Origin: an uncultured Christensenella sp.
GTDB taxonomy: Bacteria > Bacillota > Clostridia > Christensenellales > Borkfalkiaceae
Assembly (NCBI GenBank): GCA_910579705.1
Contig: CAJTUI010000011.1
Span: 1 to 64,000 of the forward strand
DNA: 64,000 nucleotides
Direction: 5' to 3'
The position numbers and the translations under genes are program-made. A model generated the notes under the pieces. The model worked only from the letters and a program-made list of their open reading frames with translations, searched no databases and was not told the DNA's origin. Below, piece by piece: positions 13,263 to 22,665 of the stretch (the stretch's first letter is position 1; every line of letters begins with the position of its first letter).

Positions 13263-15878
13263 ATGGAAAAGACATACAACCCGAAAGAATTTGAAGACAG
13301 ATTATACGCCGAATGGGAGCAAAGCGGCTGTTTCAGGGCCGAGCGCGACGACAAGAAAGTTCCGTTCACGGTAATGATGCCGCCGCCCAACATAACGGGG
13401 CAGCTGCATATGGGCCACGCTATGGACGAAACTATGCAGGATACCGTCATTCGTTTCAAGCGTATGCAGGGCTATTGCGCGCTGTGGCTGCCGGGCACGG
13501 ACCACGCCTCGATAGCGACCGAGGTCAAGATAGTACAGCAAATGAACTCCGAGGGGCTGACGAAAGAGCAGGTCGGCCGCGACGGGTTTTTAAAACGCGC
13601 CTGGGAATGGAAGGAGAAGTACGCGGGCAGGATAGTCGACCAGCTTAAAAAACTCGGCTCGTCCTGCGACTGGTCGCGCCTTACTTTCACTATGGACGAA
13701 AAGTGCTCCAAGGCGGTAAGGGAAGTATTTGTCAATCTCTATAACAAAAAACTCATTTACAGGGGCAGCAGGATTATAAACTGGTGTCCGCAGTGCAAAA
13801 CCGCGCTTTCGGACGCGGAGGTAGAGTATGCCGAGGAAGACGGAAATTTCTGGCATATTAAATATTATGTAGAGGGCGAAGACGTCGCGCTGGAAGTCGC
13901 AACCACCCGCCCCGAAACGATGTTCGGCGATACCGCCGTCGCGGTAAATCCCGCGGACAAGCGCTACAACAGGCTTATCGGCAAAAACGTTATACTGCCC
14001 GTCGTTAACAAGCCTATCCCCGTAGTCGGCGACGAGCACGCGGATATGGAGTTCGGGACGGGTGTCGTCAAGATAACCCCCGCGCACGACCCCAACGATT
14101 TCGAGGTCGGGCTGCGTCACAACCTGCCCGTAGTCCGCGTTATGAACGACGACGGCACAATGAACGAGCTTGCGGGCAAGTATGCGGGCCTTGACAGATA
14201 CGAGTGCCGCAAACGCCTTGTCGAGGAACTGCGCGCAAGCGGCCATCTCATTAAAATCCAGCCGCATAAACACAACGTCGGTCATTGTTACCGCTGTAAT
14301 TCCACGGTCGAGCCGCTCGTTTCCAAACAGTGGTTTGTTAAAATGGAGGGGCTTGCACGGCCCGCGATAGACGCGGTTACCTATAAGAAAATAACTTTCG
14401 TTCCCGAACGGTTCGCAAAGATATATTATAACTGGATGGAGAACGTTAAGGACTGGTGCATTTCCCGTCAGCTCTGGTGGGGACACCGCATACCCGTATG
14501 GTATTGCGCGGATTGCGGAAAAGAAATATGCTCCAAAACGGACGTCACGGTCTGCCCGCATTGCGGCAGTGAGAAGCTTTCTCAGGACGAGGACGTTCTC
14601 GACACCTGGTTCTCTTCGGCGCTTTGGCCGTTCTCAACGCTCGGCTATCCCGACGATACTTCCGACCTTGAATATTTCTATCCCGGCGACGTGCTTGTTA
14701 CGGGCTACGACATAATCTTCTTCTGGGTCGCGAGAATGATTTTTTCGGGCCTCGAACATATGCGCAAAGTGCCTTTCCGCGACGTGCTCATTCACGGCCT
14801 CGTCCGCGACGAGAAGGGCAGGAAGATGTCCAAAAGTCTTGGCAACGGCGTCGACCCGCTTGAAATTATAGAGAAGTACGGCGCGGACTCTTTAAGGTTC
14901 TCGCTTTTGCAGGGCGTGGCGCCCGGCAACGACACGCGTTATTCGGACGCGAAGGTCGAGGCTTGCCGCAACTTTATGAACAAAATCTGGAACGCCAGCC
15001 GTTTCGTTATTATGAACGCGGAAGGGGTTAAGATTAAGCCCGTATCGGAGATAAGGCTTTCCTCCGCGGATAAATGGATTATTTCGAAACTTCAATCGGC
15101 TATTCGCGACGTGACGCTCGCGCTCAATAAATTCGAACTGGGTATTGCCTGCCAGATTATGTACGACTTTATGTGGTCGGATTTCTGCGACTGGTATATA
15201 GAGCTTGTCAAACCCCTCTTAAAGAGCGAGGACGAAACCAAGCGCACGGCGGCGGTTTCGGTGCTGGTGTTCGTTCTTGAAAACGCGCTCAAACTTATGC
15301 ACCCGTTCATACCGTTCATTACGGACGAAATTTACCGTAACCTTCCCGATACCCAAGGGACTATAATGACAAAGGAATATCCACGCTATAATTCCAAACT
15401 CGCCTACAAGAAGGACGCGCAGGCGTTCTCGGGCGTTATGGATATTATCAAGGCCGTGCGCGCCGTTAAGACGGAAGTGGACTGTCCTCCGTCCAGAAAG
15501 GTTCATTTGTACATTTCAACGGAGAGCAAGAGGCTTATATCTGCTAACGAGGGCAGTATATTAAAGCTTGCGGGCGCAAGCGAAATCAAGTTCGTATCTT
15601 CCGCGGCGGAGGCAGGTGAAAACGCCGTAACAAAAGTTCTTGCGATAGGCACGCTGTTTATACCTATGGGCGAGCTTGTGGATATAGAAAAGGAAAAGGC
15701 AAGGCTTTCGGCAGAGCTTGAAAGGGTCACGGCGGAGATAGCGCGCGCGGACGGTAAGCTCAATAATCAGGGTTTCATATCCAAAGCGCCCAAAAAACTT
15801 GTGGACGACGAGCGCGCAAAACTCAATAAGTTTATAGAAATGCGCGAAAAGATTTTAAAACAGCTGAAAAGTCTGTAA
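13263..15878 (+). CDS. valS: Valyl-tRNA synthetase, 871 aa, probably leaderless
   Basis: Class I aminoacyl-tRNA synthetase that charges tRNA-Val and edits threonine. The N-terminus MEKTYNPKEFEDRLY matches the family, so the start at 13263 is right although no Shine-Dalgarno exists. The HIGH signature is PPPNITGQLHMGH (about residues 39-51) and the KMSKS loop is KMSKSLGNG (about 520). The editing domain holds VATTRPETMFGDTAVAVNP. A zinc-ribbon-like stretch CADCGKE/CPHCGSE lies before KMSKS. The C-terminal tRNA-binding coiled coil (ELVDIEKEKARL onward) is complete. The promoter sits right against the ATG. Confidence 0.97.
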   Translation: MEKTYNPKEFEDRLYAEWEQSGCFRAERDDKKVPFTVMMPPPNITGQLHMGHAMDETMQDTVIRFKRMQGYCALWLPGTDHASIATEVKIVQQMNSEGLTKEQVGRDGFLKRAWEWKEKYAGRIVDQLKKLGSSCDWSRLTFTMDEKCSKAVREVFVNLYNKKLIYRGSRIINWCPQCKTALSDAEVEYAEEDGNFWHIKYYVEGEDVALEVATTRPETMFGDTAVAVNPADKRYNRLIGKNVILPVVNKPIPVVGDEHADMEFGTGVVKITPAHDPNDFEVGLRHNLPVVRVMNDDGTMNELAGKYAGLDRYECRKRLVEELRASGHLIKIQPHKHNVGHCYRCNSTVEPLVSKQWFVKMEGLARPAIDAVTYKKITFVPERFAKIYYNWMENVKDWCISRQLWWGHRIPVWYCADCGKEICSKTDVTVCPHCGSEKLSQDEDVLDTWFSSALWPFSTLGYPDDTSDLEYFYPGDVLVTGYDIIFFWVARMIFSGLEHMRKVPFRDVLIHGLVRDEKGRKMSKSLGNGVDPLEIIEKYGADSLRFSLLQGVAPGNDTRYSDAKVEACRNFMNKIWNASRFVIMNAEGVKIKPVSEIRLSSADKWIISKLQSAIRDVTLALNKFELGIACQIMYDFMWSDFCDWYIELVKPLLKSEDETKRTAAVSVLVFVLENALKLMHPFIPFITDEIYRNLPDTQGTIMTKEYPRYNSKLAYKKDAQAFSGVMDIIKAVRAVKTEVDCPPSRKVHLYISTESKRLISANEGSILKLAGASEIKFVSSAAEAGENAVTKVLAIGTLFIPMGELVDIEKEKARLSAELERVTAEIARADGKLNNQGFISKAPKKLVDDERAKLNKFIEMREKILKQLKSL

Positions 15879-15892
15879 CACACTGAAATACT

Positions 15893-17059
15893 ATGTCAAG
15901 GAAAAACAACGTTAAAAAGGCGGCGCGGGCCGCAAGGAAATATCCCAAAATCGCCGCGGCGTTAATTATTATTCTCTTAATAGCCGCCGCCGTTATCGCG
16001 GTTATGTATTTTCTTAAAATAGGGCCGTTCAAACCCGCCGCCGAGGTTCCGCCCGTGCTTTCGGGCAGCGAGGCGGAGGTTGCCGAGGCGGAGCTTTCCG
16101 TACATTTTTTGGAGCTTGGGAATAAATACACGGGCGACTGCACGCTTATAAAGTACGGCGATACCGAAGTGCTTATAGACGCGGGTTCGCGGACAAACAG
16201 CGCGGCGACAATCAAAAAGTACGTTGACAAGTACTGCACGGACGGCGTTCTCGAATACGTAATCGCAACGCACGCGCATCAGGACCATATCGCGGGCTTT
16301 GTCGGAAACACTTCGGACGACGGCAGGACGGGTATTTTATATCAGTACAGCGTCGGCACGCTGATACAGTTTTCGCAGACGAACGCGACCACGCAGATTT
16401 ATAAAAACTACGTTGCGGCGGTGGAGCACGCGGAGCAGAACGGAACCGAGGTTTACACCGCAAAACAGTGCTGGTATGAAACTGACGGCGCTTTGAAAAC
16501 CTATTATCTGGACGAAGAGCGCAAGGTTTCTCTTAACATACTATATAATTATTATTACGACAACCCCACTTCGGACGAAAACGATTATTCGGTTTGCGTG
16601 CTTTTATCGCACGTTACAGAAGAAAAGACCTATAACTATCTGTTTACGGGCGACTTGGAAGAGAAAGGCGAAAGTTATCTGGTCGATAACAACAACCTTC
16701 CCGAGGTAGACCTTTTCAAGGGCGGGCACCACGGCAGTTATACCGCTACGACCGAAAAGCTTTTAAAGGTCATAAAACCCAAAAATATAGCGGTGTGCTG
16801 TTGCTGCGGCACAACGGAATATTCTTCCAACCCCGAAAACACGTTCCCCGCGCAGGCGTTCATAGACAGGGTGGCCAAGTACACCGAAAATATTTACTGT
16901 ACTACGCTTATGCTGGATTTCAAGGCGGGCGAGTATAAGTCTATGAACGGAAACATCGTATTCTACTTTGACGGAAGTCTTAAACTTTACTGCTCGGCAA
17001 ACAATATTAAACTCAAAGATACGGAATGGTTTAAGGCCAACAGGAAGTGGAACGGTTAA
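15893..17059 (+). CDS. Membrane-anchored ComEC-like metallo-beta-lactamase-fold protein, 388 aa
   Basis: A basic N-terminus is followed by one membrane segment (about residues 21-42, IAAALIIILLIAAAVIAVMYF) and an extracellular MBL-fold hydrolase. The domain has LIDAGSRTN, the metal motif THAHQDHIAGF (about 124-134), LFTGDLEEKGE and GGHHGSY. It resembles the C-terminal hydrolase domain of ComEC but stands alone. The window's comEC (59361-61433) lacks this metal motif, so this protein might supply the missing activity; that is inference. It starts 14 bases after valS with no visible Shine-Dalgarno, so it may be read through from valS. Other possible roles are nuclease or phosphodiesterase at the cell surface. 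Confidence 0.8.
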   Translation: MSRKNNVKKAARAARKYPKIAAALIIILLIAAAVIAVMYFLKIGPFKPAAEVPPVLSGSEAEVAEAELSVHFLELGNKYTGDCTLIKYGDTEVLIDAGSRTNSAATIKKYVDKYCTDGVLEYVIATHAHQDHIAGFVGNTSDDGRTGILYQYSVGTLIQFSQTNATTQIYKNYVAAVEHAEQNGTEVYTAKQCWYETDGALKTYYLDEERKVSLNILYNYYYDNPTSDENDYSVCVLLSHVTEEKTYNYLFTGDLEEKGESYLVDNNNLPEVDLFKGGHHGSYTATTEKLLKVIKPKNIAVCCCCGTTEYSSNPENTFPAQAFIDRVAKYTENIYCTTLMLDFKAGEYKSMNGNIVFYFDGSLKLYCSANNIKLKDTEWFKANRKWNG

Positions 17060-17096
17060 AGTAACAATTTAATAGAGGCGTACATACTATATTAAA

Positions 17097-17888
17097 ATGA
17101 AAAAGTTGTACGCCTTTTATTTTTCGGGAACGGGCAACACGAAATTTGTTGCCGAAAGGCTTTGCGCCAAACTGTCCGGGACTTACAAGACCGCCGCTTA
17201 TGACATAGCGGCTGCGGACTGCGCCGCCGCGCTTGCGGAGGCGGATATTATTATGCTTGCCTATCCCATATACGGCTCCTGTCCGCCCGTGCCTATGCGC
17301 AGGTTTGTTTATGCCAATAAGCAAAGGTTTAATAACCGCGAGGTGATAATAGCCGTAACGCAGTATATGTTTTCGGGCGACGGCGCGGCGAGCCTCGGAA
17401 GGACGGTTGAAAAGTTCGGCGGGAAGGTGGTCTATGCCGAGCATTTCAATATGCCCAACAATATCTGCGATATGAAGATACTCAAAATACGCAACGGCGA
17501 AGAGCTGCGCGAAACGGTATCCAAAGCGGAAAAGCGTATGGACGCGTTCGTCGCAAAAATAATTTCGGGCAAGCCGTTCAGGCGCGGTTTCAACGTCGCC
17601 TCACACGCCGTCGGGTATTACTGCCAGCGCAAGTTTTTCCGCAAGGGCGAACCCGAAAAAAAGTCAAAGCTTAAAATAGACGCGGGCAAATGTCTTGGTT
17701 GCTGTAAATGCGTTAAGCAGTGCCCCGTGCACAACATTGTCATTGACGACGGAAAGGCCGTCCCGCGCGGCGATTGCGCCCTCTGTTACCGTTGCGTAAA
17801 CAACTGCCCCGTTAAAGCCATTACGCTTTTCGGCAGCGCGCCCCCGCAGACGCAGTACAAGGGAATAGAAATCAAAGGTTCCGGATAG
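17097..17888 (+). CDS. EFR1-type flavodoxin-ferredoxin fusion, 263 aa
   Basis: Cytoplasmic electron-transfer protein of the EFR1 family. Residues 1-150 form a flavodoxin-like domain with the FMN phosphate loop SGTGNTKF (about 10-17) and AYPIYGSCPPVPMRRF. The C-terminus carries two 4Fe-4S motifs, CLGCCKCVKQCP (about 199-210) and CALCYRCVNNCP (about 227-238). The redox partner is unknown. No Shine-Dalgarno lies near the ATG. TACTAT at 17085-17090 is a possible -10 box six bases before it, with a weak -35. The stop codon overlaps a copy of the AGTGGAAGTA box found at the sugar promoters. Confidence 0.9.
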   Translation: MKKLYAFYFSGTGNTKFVAERLCAKLSGTYKTAAYDIAAADCAAALAEADIIMLAYPIYGSCPPVPMRRFVYANKQRFNNREVIIAVTQYMFSGDGAASLGRTVEKFGGKVVYAEHFNMPNNICDMKILKIRNGEELRETVSKAEKRMDAFVAKIISGKPFRRGFNVASHAVGYYCQRKFFRKGEPEKKSKLKIDAGKCLGCCKCVKQCPVHNIVIDDGKAVPRGDCALCYRCVNNCPVKAITLFGSAPPQTQYKGIEIKGSG

Positions 17889-17896
17889 TGGAAGTA
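17885..17896 (+). promoter_or_regulatory. ATAGTGGAAGTA box upstream of the GH3 gene
   Basis: The same 12 bases occur at 20048-20059 upstream of the msmX-like gene. Here the box lies 41 bases before the GH3 -35 hexamer and overlaps the stop codon of the preceding gene, so its role is less certain than at the other sites. Confidence 0.4.
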
Positions 17897-17937
17897 CAAC
17901 GCGGTCAAACGCTTAATTTTCGGAACCGGTTCGGCTA

Positions 17938-17966
17938 TTGACTAACGCCTTGCAATCGTCTATAAT
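17938..17966 (+). promoter_or_regulatory. Promoter of the GH3 glycosidase gene
   Basis: TTGACT (17938-17943), 17 bases, TATAAT (17961-17966), giving a leader of about 20 bases with TGAGGA before ATG. Confidence 0.75.
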
Positions 17967-17993
17967 AATCAAAAAACGACTGAGGACGTTGCT

Positions 17994-20003
17994 ATGAAAA
18001 AACTTACCGTAAACGATTTGACCGTTTCAGAAAAATTAAGACTGCTGTGCAGTAACGGTTTCTGGTATACTATGGACTTCGGGGGAAAACTGCCCGCCGT
18101 CGCCGTGTCGGACGGGCCCGTGGGGCTGCGCACGGAACGCAAAAACGACAAGGGAGAAACGATAACCTTGCCGTCGGTTTCTTATCCGTCGTCGCAGTCG
18201 CTTGCAAACAGCTGGGACAGAGAAACCGTGCGCGTTGTCGGCGAGTGTCTTGCGGACGACTGTTACGAGAAACAGGTCGACATACTTCTCGGCCCCGGCG
18301 CAAACATAAAGCGCCACCCGCTCAACGGCCGCAATTTCGAGTATTTTTCGGAGGACCCCGTACTTGCGGGCGAGATTGCAAAGGCGTATATAGAGGGCGT
18401 TCAGTCGCGCGGAATAGGCGCGTGCCTGAAACATTTCTGTTGCAACAACCTCGAATACAACCGTTTCCAGCAGTCCAGCGAGGTCGACGAAAGAACGCTG
18501 AGGGAAATATATTATATACCTTTCGAGATAGCCTGCAAGGCGAAACCCGTGTCGGTTATGAGCTCGTACAACAGGATAAACGGCACGTACGCAAGCGAAT
18601 ATAAAAAGGGATACGAGGTGCTTCGCGGCGAATTCGGTTTCGACGGCGCGATTTATTCCGACTGGGAGGCCGTGCGCGACCGCACGAAGAGCGCCAAAGC
18701 GGGTTGCGACGTAGAGTTTCCGTTCAACGAAGAAAATTATAAAAAGCTTGAACGCGATTTCAACGACGGTAAAATAACCGAGGCCGAGGTGAACGCCTGC
18801 GCGGAACGCGTTTTGAATCTTGCATACCGCTGTAAAGAAATGCAGGCGGGCAAGACGGTAAAGCGCACCGTGGACGAGCGGCTGGCCGTTTCGCAAAGAG
18901 CCGCGGAAGAGAGTATCGTACTTCTCAAAAACGAGGGCGGGATACTGCCTTTGAAAAAAGGCGTAAAGGCGGCGGTTTTCGGCTGTTACGCCAAGCCCGA
19001 GCGCGGTATGCTTGCGGGCGACGGCAGTTCGAAAGTGGTAACTCTTGCGGACAAGTTCGATTTATGCAAACCGCTGGAAGATTTTCTCGGCACGGAAGTC
19101 GGGTTCGAAACGATGTATTATTACGATAAGGTTCTCGGTACCAACGGCTACGCGCACTGGGCGGCGAAACCGCACCAAGGGAAGAACTTTGCCGCCGCGG
19201 CGGGCGTGAATATAATCTGCGCGGGCACGGGCTATCAGATAGAGTACGAGGGCGGCGACCGCAAGGATATGCGCCTGCCCGAAGTACAGGAACGCGCCAT
19301 ATGCGAGCTGGCCGCCGTAAACCCCGAAACGGTGGTTGTGATTTTTGCGGGCGCGCCGATAGATGTAAGCGTCTGGGCGGACAAGGTCAAGGCGATAGTC
19401 TGGGCGGGCTTTTGCGGCGAAAGAGGGCTTGACGCGCTTGCGTACGTTCTGTGCGGGAAGGTCAACCCCAGCGGCAAGCTTTCAGAAACTTTTCCCGTAA
19501 ACATACAGTCGGCCGCGGCATTCGGCACGTATACGGACACGGCGGTAACCTGTTACAGCGACGGGCTTAACGTGGGATACAGATATTACGACAGGCATCC
19601 GCAGTGCGCGGCGTATCCGTTCGGGTTCGGGTTGAGCTATTCCGAATTCGAGTATTCCGACCTTTCGATAAAAGCCGACGGGCTTTGCGCGGAAGTAAAG
19701 TTCAAGGTCAGAAACGTTTCAAGAACGGACGGGAAAGAGGTTGCGCAGGTTTACGTGCAGGAGTGCTCGCCCGTGGTGTACAGGCCCTTGAAAGAGCTTA
19801 AAGGTTTTGAAAAAACGCTGATAAAGGCGAACGGGAGCAAGGAAATAGTTATCGGGCTGGACAGCCGCGCGTTTGCGTATTACTCGGTCGCGGACGATTG
19901 CTGGCGCGTGAACGACGGGTATTACCGCATAATGGTAGGCAGTTCGTCGCGCGATATACGGCTTGTCAAAACGGTGTGCGTGCGCGACGGCGTAATAATA
20001 TGA
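17994..20003 (+). CDS. Glycoside hydrolase family 3 protein (beta-glucosidase type), 669 aa
   Basis: Retaining beta-glycosidase, likely cytoplasmic because no signal peptide is present. The (beta/alpha)8 domain has LLGPGANIKRHPLNGRNFEYFSEDP and ACLKHFCCNNLE (the KH-substrate motif). The nucleophile Asp lies in GAIYSDWEAV (about residue 222). The alpha/beta sandwich domain begins near SIVLLKNEGGILPL, and a fibronectin-III-like C-terminal domain (SDLSIKADGLCAEVKFKVRN) completes the usual GH3 order. Specificity (glucoside, xyloside or N-acetylglucosaminide) is not readable, though this KH-D layout is the broad beta-glucosidase type. Own promoter; the next gene has its own promoter too. Confidence 0.93.
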   Translation: MKKLTVNDLTVSEKLRLLCSNGFWYTMDFGGKLPAVAVSDGPVGLRTERKNDKGETITLPSVSYPSSQSLANSWDRETVRVVGECLADDCYEKQVDILLGPGANIKRHPLNGRNFEYFSEDPVLAGEIAKAYIEGVQSRGIGACLKHFCCNNLEYNRFQQSSEVDERTLREIYYIPFEIACKAKPVSVMSSYNRINGTYASEYKKGYEVLRGEFGFDGAIYSDWEAVRDRTKSAKAGCDVEFPFNEENYKKLERDFNDGKITEAEVNACAERVLNLAYRCKEMQAGKTVKRTVDERLAVSQRAAEESIVLLKNEGGILPLKKGVKAAVFGCYAKPERGMLAGDGSSKVVTLADKFDLCKPLEDFLGTEVGFETMYYYDKVLGTNGYAHWAAKPHQGKNFAAAAGVNIICAGTGYQIEYEGGDRKDMRLPEVQERAICELAAVNPETVVVIFAGAPIDVSVWADKVKAIVWAGFCGERGLDALAYVLCGKVNPSGKLSETFPVNIQSAAAFGTYTDTAVTCYSDGLNVGYRYYDRHPQCAAYPFGFGLSYSEFEYSDLSIKADGLCAEVKFKVRNVSRTDGKEVAQVYVQECSPVVYRPLKELKGFEKTLIKANGSKEIVIGLDSRAFAYYSVADDCWRVNDGYYRIMVGSSSRDIRLVKTVCVRDGVII

Positions 20004-20019
20004 AATCACTTTTAAAAAC

Positions 20020-20059
20020 TGGAAGTAACGGCGTTTCAAACAGTCAAATAGTGGAAGTA
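20020..20059 (+). promoter_or_regulatory. Tandem TGGAAGTA boxes upstream of the msmX-like gene
   Basis: TGGAAGTA occurs at 20020-20027 and 20052-20059, exactly 32 bp apart (about three helical turns). The second lies in AAACAGTCAAATAGTGGAA (20038-20056), which matches 17 of 19 bases of 25658-25676 at the GH2 promoter, in both cases 12 bases before a TTGTAT -35. The placement suits an activator binding next to RNA polymerase. Confidence 0.6.
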
Positions 20060-20068
20060 TTTACCCTA

Positions 20069-20097
20069 TTGTATTGAAAAACTTATTTTGGTATAAT
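20069..20097 (+). promoter_or_regulatory. Promoter of the msmX-nagBA operon
   Basis: TTGTAT (20069-20074), 17 bases, TATAAT (20092-20097). The -35 departs from consensus and equals the GH2 promoter's, consistent with dependence on an activator. Confidence 0.7.
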
Positions 20098-20131
20098 ATT
20101 TACAGATAATAAAAAGGGGGAAATTTTCCTG

Positions 20132-21370
20132 ATGGCGGGTTTATCGCTCAGACATATCTATAAGAGATATACAAACAAAAAAAAGTTCAGTTTAATCAAG
20201 TTTATCAAGTACAAGGGTAAACCGCCCAGACAGGTCAAGGAATTTATCGCGGTAAACGATTTCAATATGGAAATCGAGGACGGCGAGTTCATAGTTTTCG
20301 TCGGCCCGTCGGGTTGCGGCAAGTCGACCACGCTCAGAATGATTGCGGGGCTTGAAGAGATTTCAGACGGCGAAATGTACATAGACGACAAGCTCGTCAA
20401 CGACGTGGACCCCAAAAACAGGGATATAGCAATGGTTTTCCAGAGCTATGCCTTGTATCCGCATATGTCCGCGTATACAAATATAGCTTTCGGTCTTAAA
20501 ATGAAAAAAATTCCCGACGTAAAGACGGACAAAAACGGCAACACCAAGCAGATTATGCGCCGTATGACCAAGGCCGAAATAAACGAGAAAGTCAACTGGG
20601 CGGCGCAGATACTCAATATCGAGGACCAGCTCAATAAAAAACCCGGCGAAATGTCGGGCGGACAGCGCCAGAGAATAGCGCTGGGCAGGGCGATTGTGCG
20701 CAACCCCAAAGTCTTTCTTCTGGACGAGCCGCTGTCCAATCTTGACGCAAAGCTCCGCGCGGCAATGCGCGCAGAGATAGTCAAGCTGCACAACAAGCTT
20801 AAAACCACGTTCATTTACGTCACGCACGACCAGGTCGAGGCTATGACTATGGGAACGCGTATTGTCGTTATGAAACTCGGCGTTATACAGCAGATAGACA
20901 CCCCGACAAACCTTTTCGACTATCCCGAAAACAAGTTCGTAGCGGGCTTTATCGGCACGCCGCAGATGAATTTCTTCAACGTGACCGTTTGCAAAGAGGG
21001 CGCGGCGCTGAACGTCGCCTTCGAGGACGGACAGCAGGTTAAATACAATCTCAAAGAATTGCGCACCATAAAGAAAGAGTATCTTGACGGAACGCCGCAC
21101 GCCGCAATTTTAGGTATCCGCGGCGAGAACATAAGCGTAAGCGACAAGGGGCTTAAAACTACGCTCACCATTAAGGAAGTGCTCGGCAATACCACCCAGC
21201 TCTTCGTTCACCTTACGGAAGACAGCAAGGACTTCGTTGTCTGCGTGAGCGACCGTACGGACTTCAATTCGGGCGACGACGTATACGTCGGGTTCTCGGA
21301 AAAGCACATTCACCTGTTTGACGCCGCGACGGAAACGACCTTGATGGACAGAACTTACGGTAACGAATAA
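20132..21370 (+). CDS. MsmX/MalK-like sugar ABC transporter ATPase, 412 aa
   Basis: Cytoplasmic ATPase of CUT1-type sugar importers. Walker A is GPSGCGKST (about 58-66), the signature MSGGQRQRIALGRA, Walker B VFLLDEPLSNLD and the switch His in YVTHDQVEAM. A regulatory C-terminal TOBE domain follows (GIRGENISV, TLTIKEVLGNTTQLFVHL). It is longer than usual MsmX (about 370 aa) because of an N-terminal basic insertion (NKKKFSLIKFIKYKG) and a second at about residues 127-150 (VKTDKNGNTKQIMRRM). No permease gene is adjacent. The GH2 operon has permeases without an ATPase and an equivalent promoter, so this is its likely partner. The start follows AAGGGGG. Confidence 0.92.
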   Translation: MAGLSLRHIYKRYTNKKKFSLIKFIKYKGKPPRQVKEFIAVNDFNMEIEDGEFIVFVGPSGCGKSTTLRMIAGLEEISDGEMYIDDKLVNDVDPKNRDIAMVFQSYALYPHMSAYTNIAFGLKMKKIPDVKTDKNGNTKQIMRRMTKAEINEKVNWAAQILNIEDQLNKKPGEMSGGQRQRIALGRAIVRNPKVFLLDEPLSNLDAKLRAAMRAEIVKLHNKLKTTFIYVTHDQVEAMTMGTRIVVMKLGVIQQIDTPTNLFDYPENKFVAGFIGTPQMNFFNVTVCKEGAALNVAFEDGQQVKYNLKELRTIKKEYLDGTPHAAILGIRGENISVSDKGLKTTLTIKEVLGNTTQLFVHLTEDSKDFVVCVSDRTDFNSGDDVYVGFSEKHIHLFDAATETTLMDRTYGNE

Positions 21371-21386
21371 TCGGAAAGGAATTAAT

Positions 21387-22652
21387 ATGTTTGGTTGGCT
21401 AAAACGGTTTACACTTTCTCTGTTTTCCGACAGACAGGCGAAAGAAAGCGTAAGGCAGGGTTTCGGGAATATCCTGATTACCGCTCTGCTTGCTTTCGTG
21501 TTTGTCTTTTTCGGGATATTCACGGGGAAATACGTAACTTTCGGCGCCGACTACGATAACGCCCGCGGTTTCCGCGGGTTTCTCTATAACGCGTTTATCC
21601 GCGACGACGGCGGCGCCGAATTCACCGTTACGGCGACCGACGGCGGCGCGGAAATCACTATTCCCGACGGGCGGGTTGCGATAGACACGTTCAGTAACGC
21701 TGATGACGCGCGCCGTTATTCCTCGGAGGGATACGACCTTATCGTAGATACCAGAAACACGGCGTACGTTTTTGTGGAGTTCACGGCGTTTTGCAGACAC
21801 AGACAGAACGGAACGCGCATTCCGTATGAGGATTGGCGCGCGCTGTCAAAGGAAAAACAGTCTGAATATTATTTCGCGGCAGAGTACTCCGCGGCAGAAA
21901 AAATAATAAGCTCGGAGGACGCGCGGGAGTATATATCGTATCTCGAAACAATCGAGGACGCGCGGGACGAACTGAAAGCCGTTATTGACGGGAAGAACGA
22001 TTTAACGCAAGAGCAGTATTTTAACGCCTTGTACGAATTGTATATAAAGCATTATTATCCCGATATGTACGCAAGCACGGGCGAGAACGCGCCCACGCTG
22101 AGAAATTATTATTATATGCAGACGCTGAATGCGGAGCGCGGATATTTCTGTCTTTTCGGGGATATGATAACCGCGTCGTTCAAAAGTACTGCGGGTAAAA
22201 CTGTGAACTTCGGTTGCCGTTATGCGGACGGCGTTTCGCTTTTTGCATCCGATGCCGCTGCCGAACGCGGGGAGCTGGACGGTTTTATAAAGAATTTGTA
22301 TTATAAAAGCCTGTCGGTTGTACTGCTTGTCGAGGCGCTGAACTGTCTTAGCGTGATACTGTTTACGGAGCTTATTATCGTCGCGTTTATGTTGATATGC
22401 AGGTATCTGTGCAAATGGAAAAACGTTACCGCGGGTGCAACGTTTGCAAACAGCGCGAAACTCGTTTCGTCGTTCACGCATACGGGCGCGCTGCTGTGCG
22501 CGGTCGTCACGGCTTTGGCTGGGTTTGTGGTCGGCGCGCGGTTCGTTGCTTTCGCCGCGTATATTTCGTACGCGCTCATACTTGGCGTAAGGCTTGCGGT
22601 ATTTGTCGCAAACGAGATAAGGCGGGAGCGTGCGGCTGACGGCGTGAATTGA
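21387..22652 (+). CDS. Polytopic membrane protein, possibly DUF1189-like, 421 aa
   Basis: MFGWLKRFTLSLFSDRQAKE is followed by a first membrane segment (about 29-46, ILITALLAFVFVFFGIF), a large extracellular domain of about 250 residues, then four membrane segments from about residue 305. The plan (short cytoplasmic start, one segment, outside domain, C-terminal membrane bundle) is that of the DUF1189 proteins found beside maltodextrin transporters, but sequence identity cannot be checked here. It lies 16 bases after the msmX-like gene and just before nagB, so a role in sugar uptake is plausible. Function unknown. Confidence 0.75.
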   Translation: MFGWLKRFTLSLFSDRQAKESVRQGFGNILITALLAFVFVFFGIFTGKYVTFGADYDNARGFRGFLYNAFIRDDGGAEFTVTATDGGAEITIPDGRVAIDTFSNADDARRYSSEGYDLIVDTRNTAYVFVEFTAFCRHRQNGTRIPYEDWRALSKEKQSEYYFAAEYSAAEKIISSEDAREYISYLETIEDARDELKAVIDGKNDLTQEQYFNALYELYIKHYYPDMYASTGENAPTLRNYYYMQTLNAERGYFCLFGDMITASFKSTAGKTVNFGCRYADGVSLFASDAAAERGELDGFIKNLYYKSLSVVLLVEALNCLSVILFTELIIVAFMLICRYLCKWKNVTAGATFANSAKLVSSFTHTGALLCAVVTALAGFVVGARFVAFAAYISYALILGVRLAVFVANEIRRERAADGVN

Positions 22653-22665
22653 GAACGGAGAAAAA

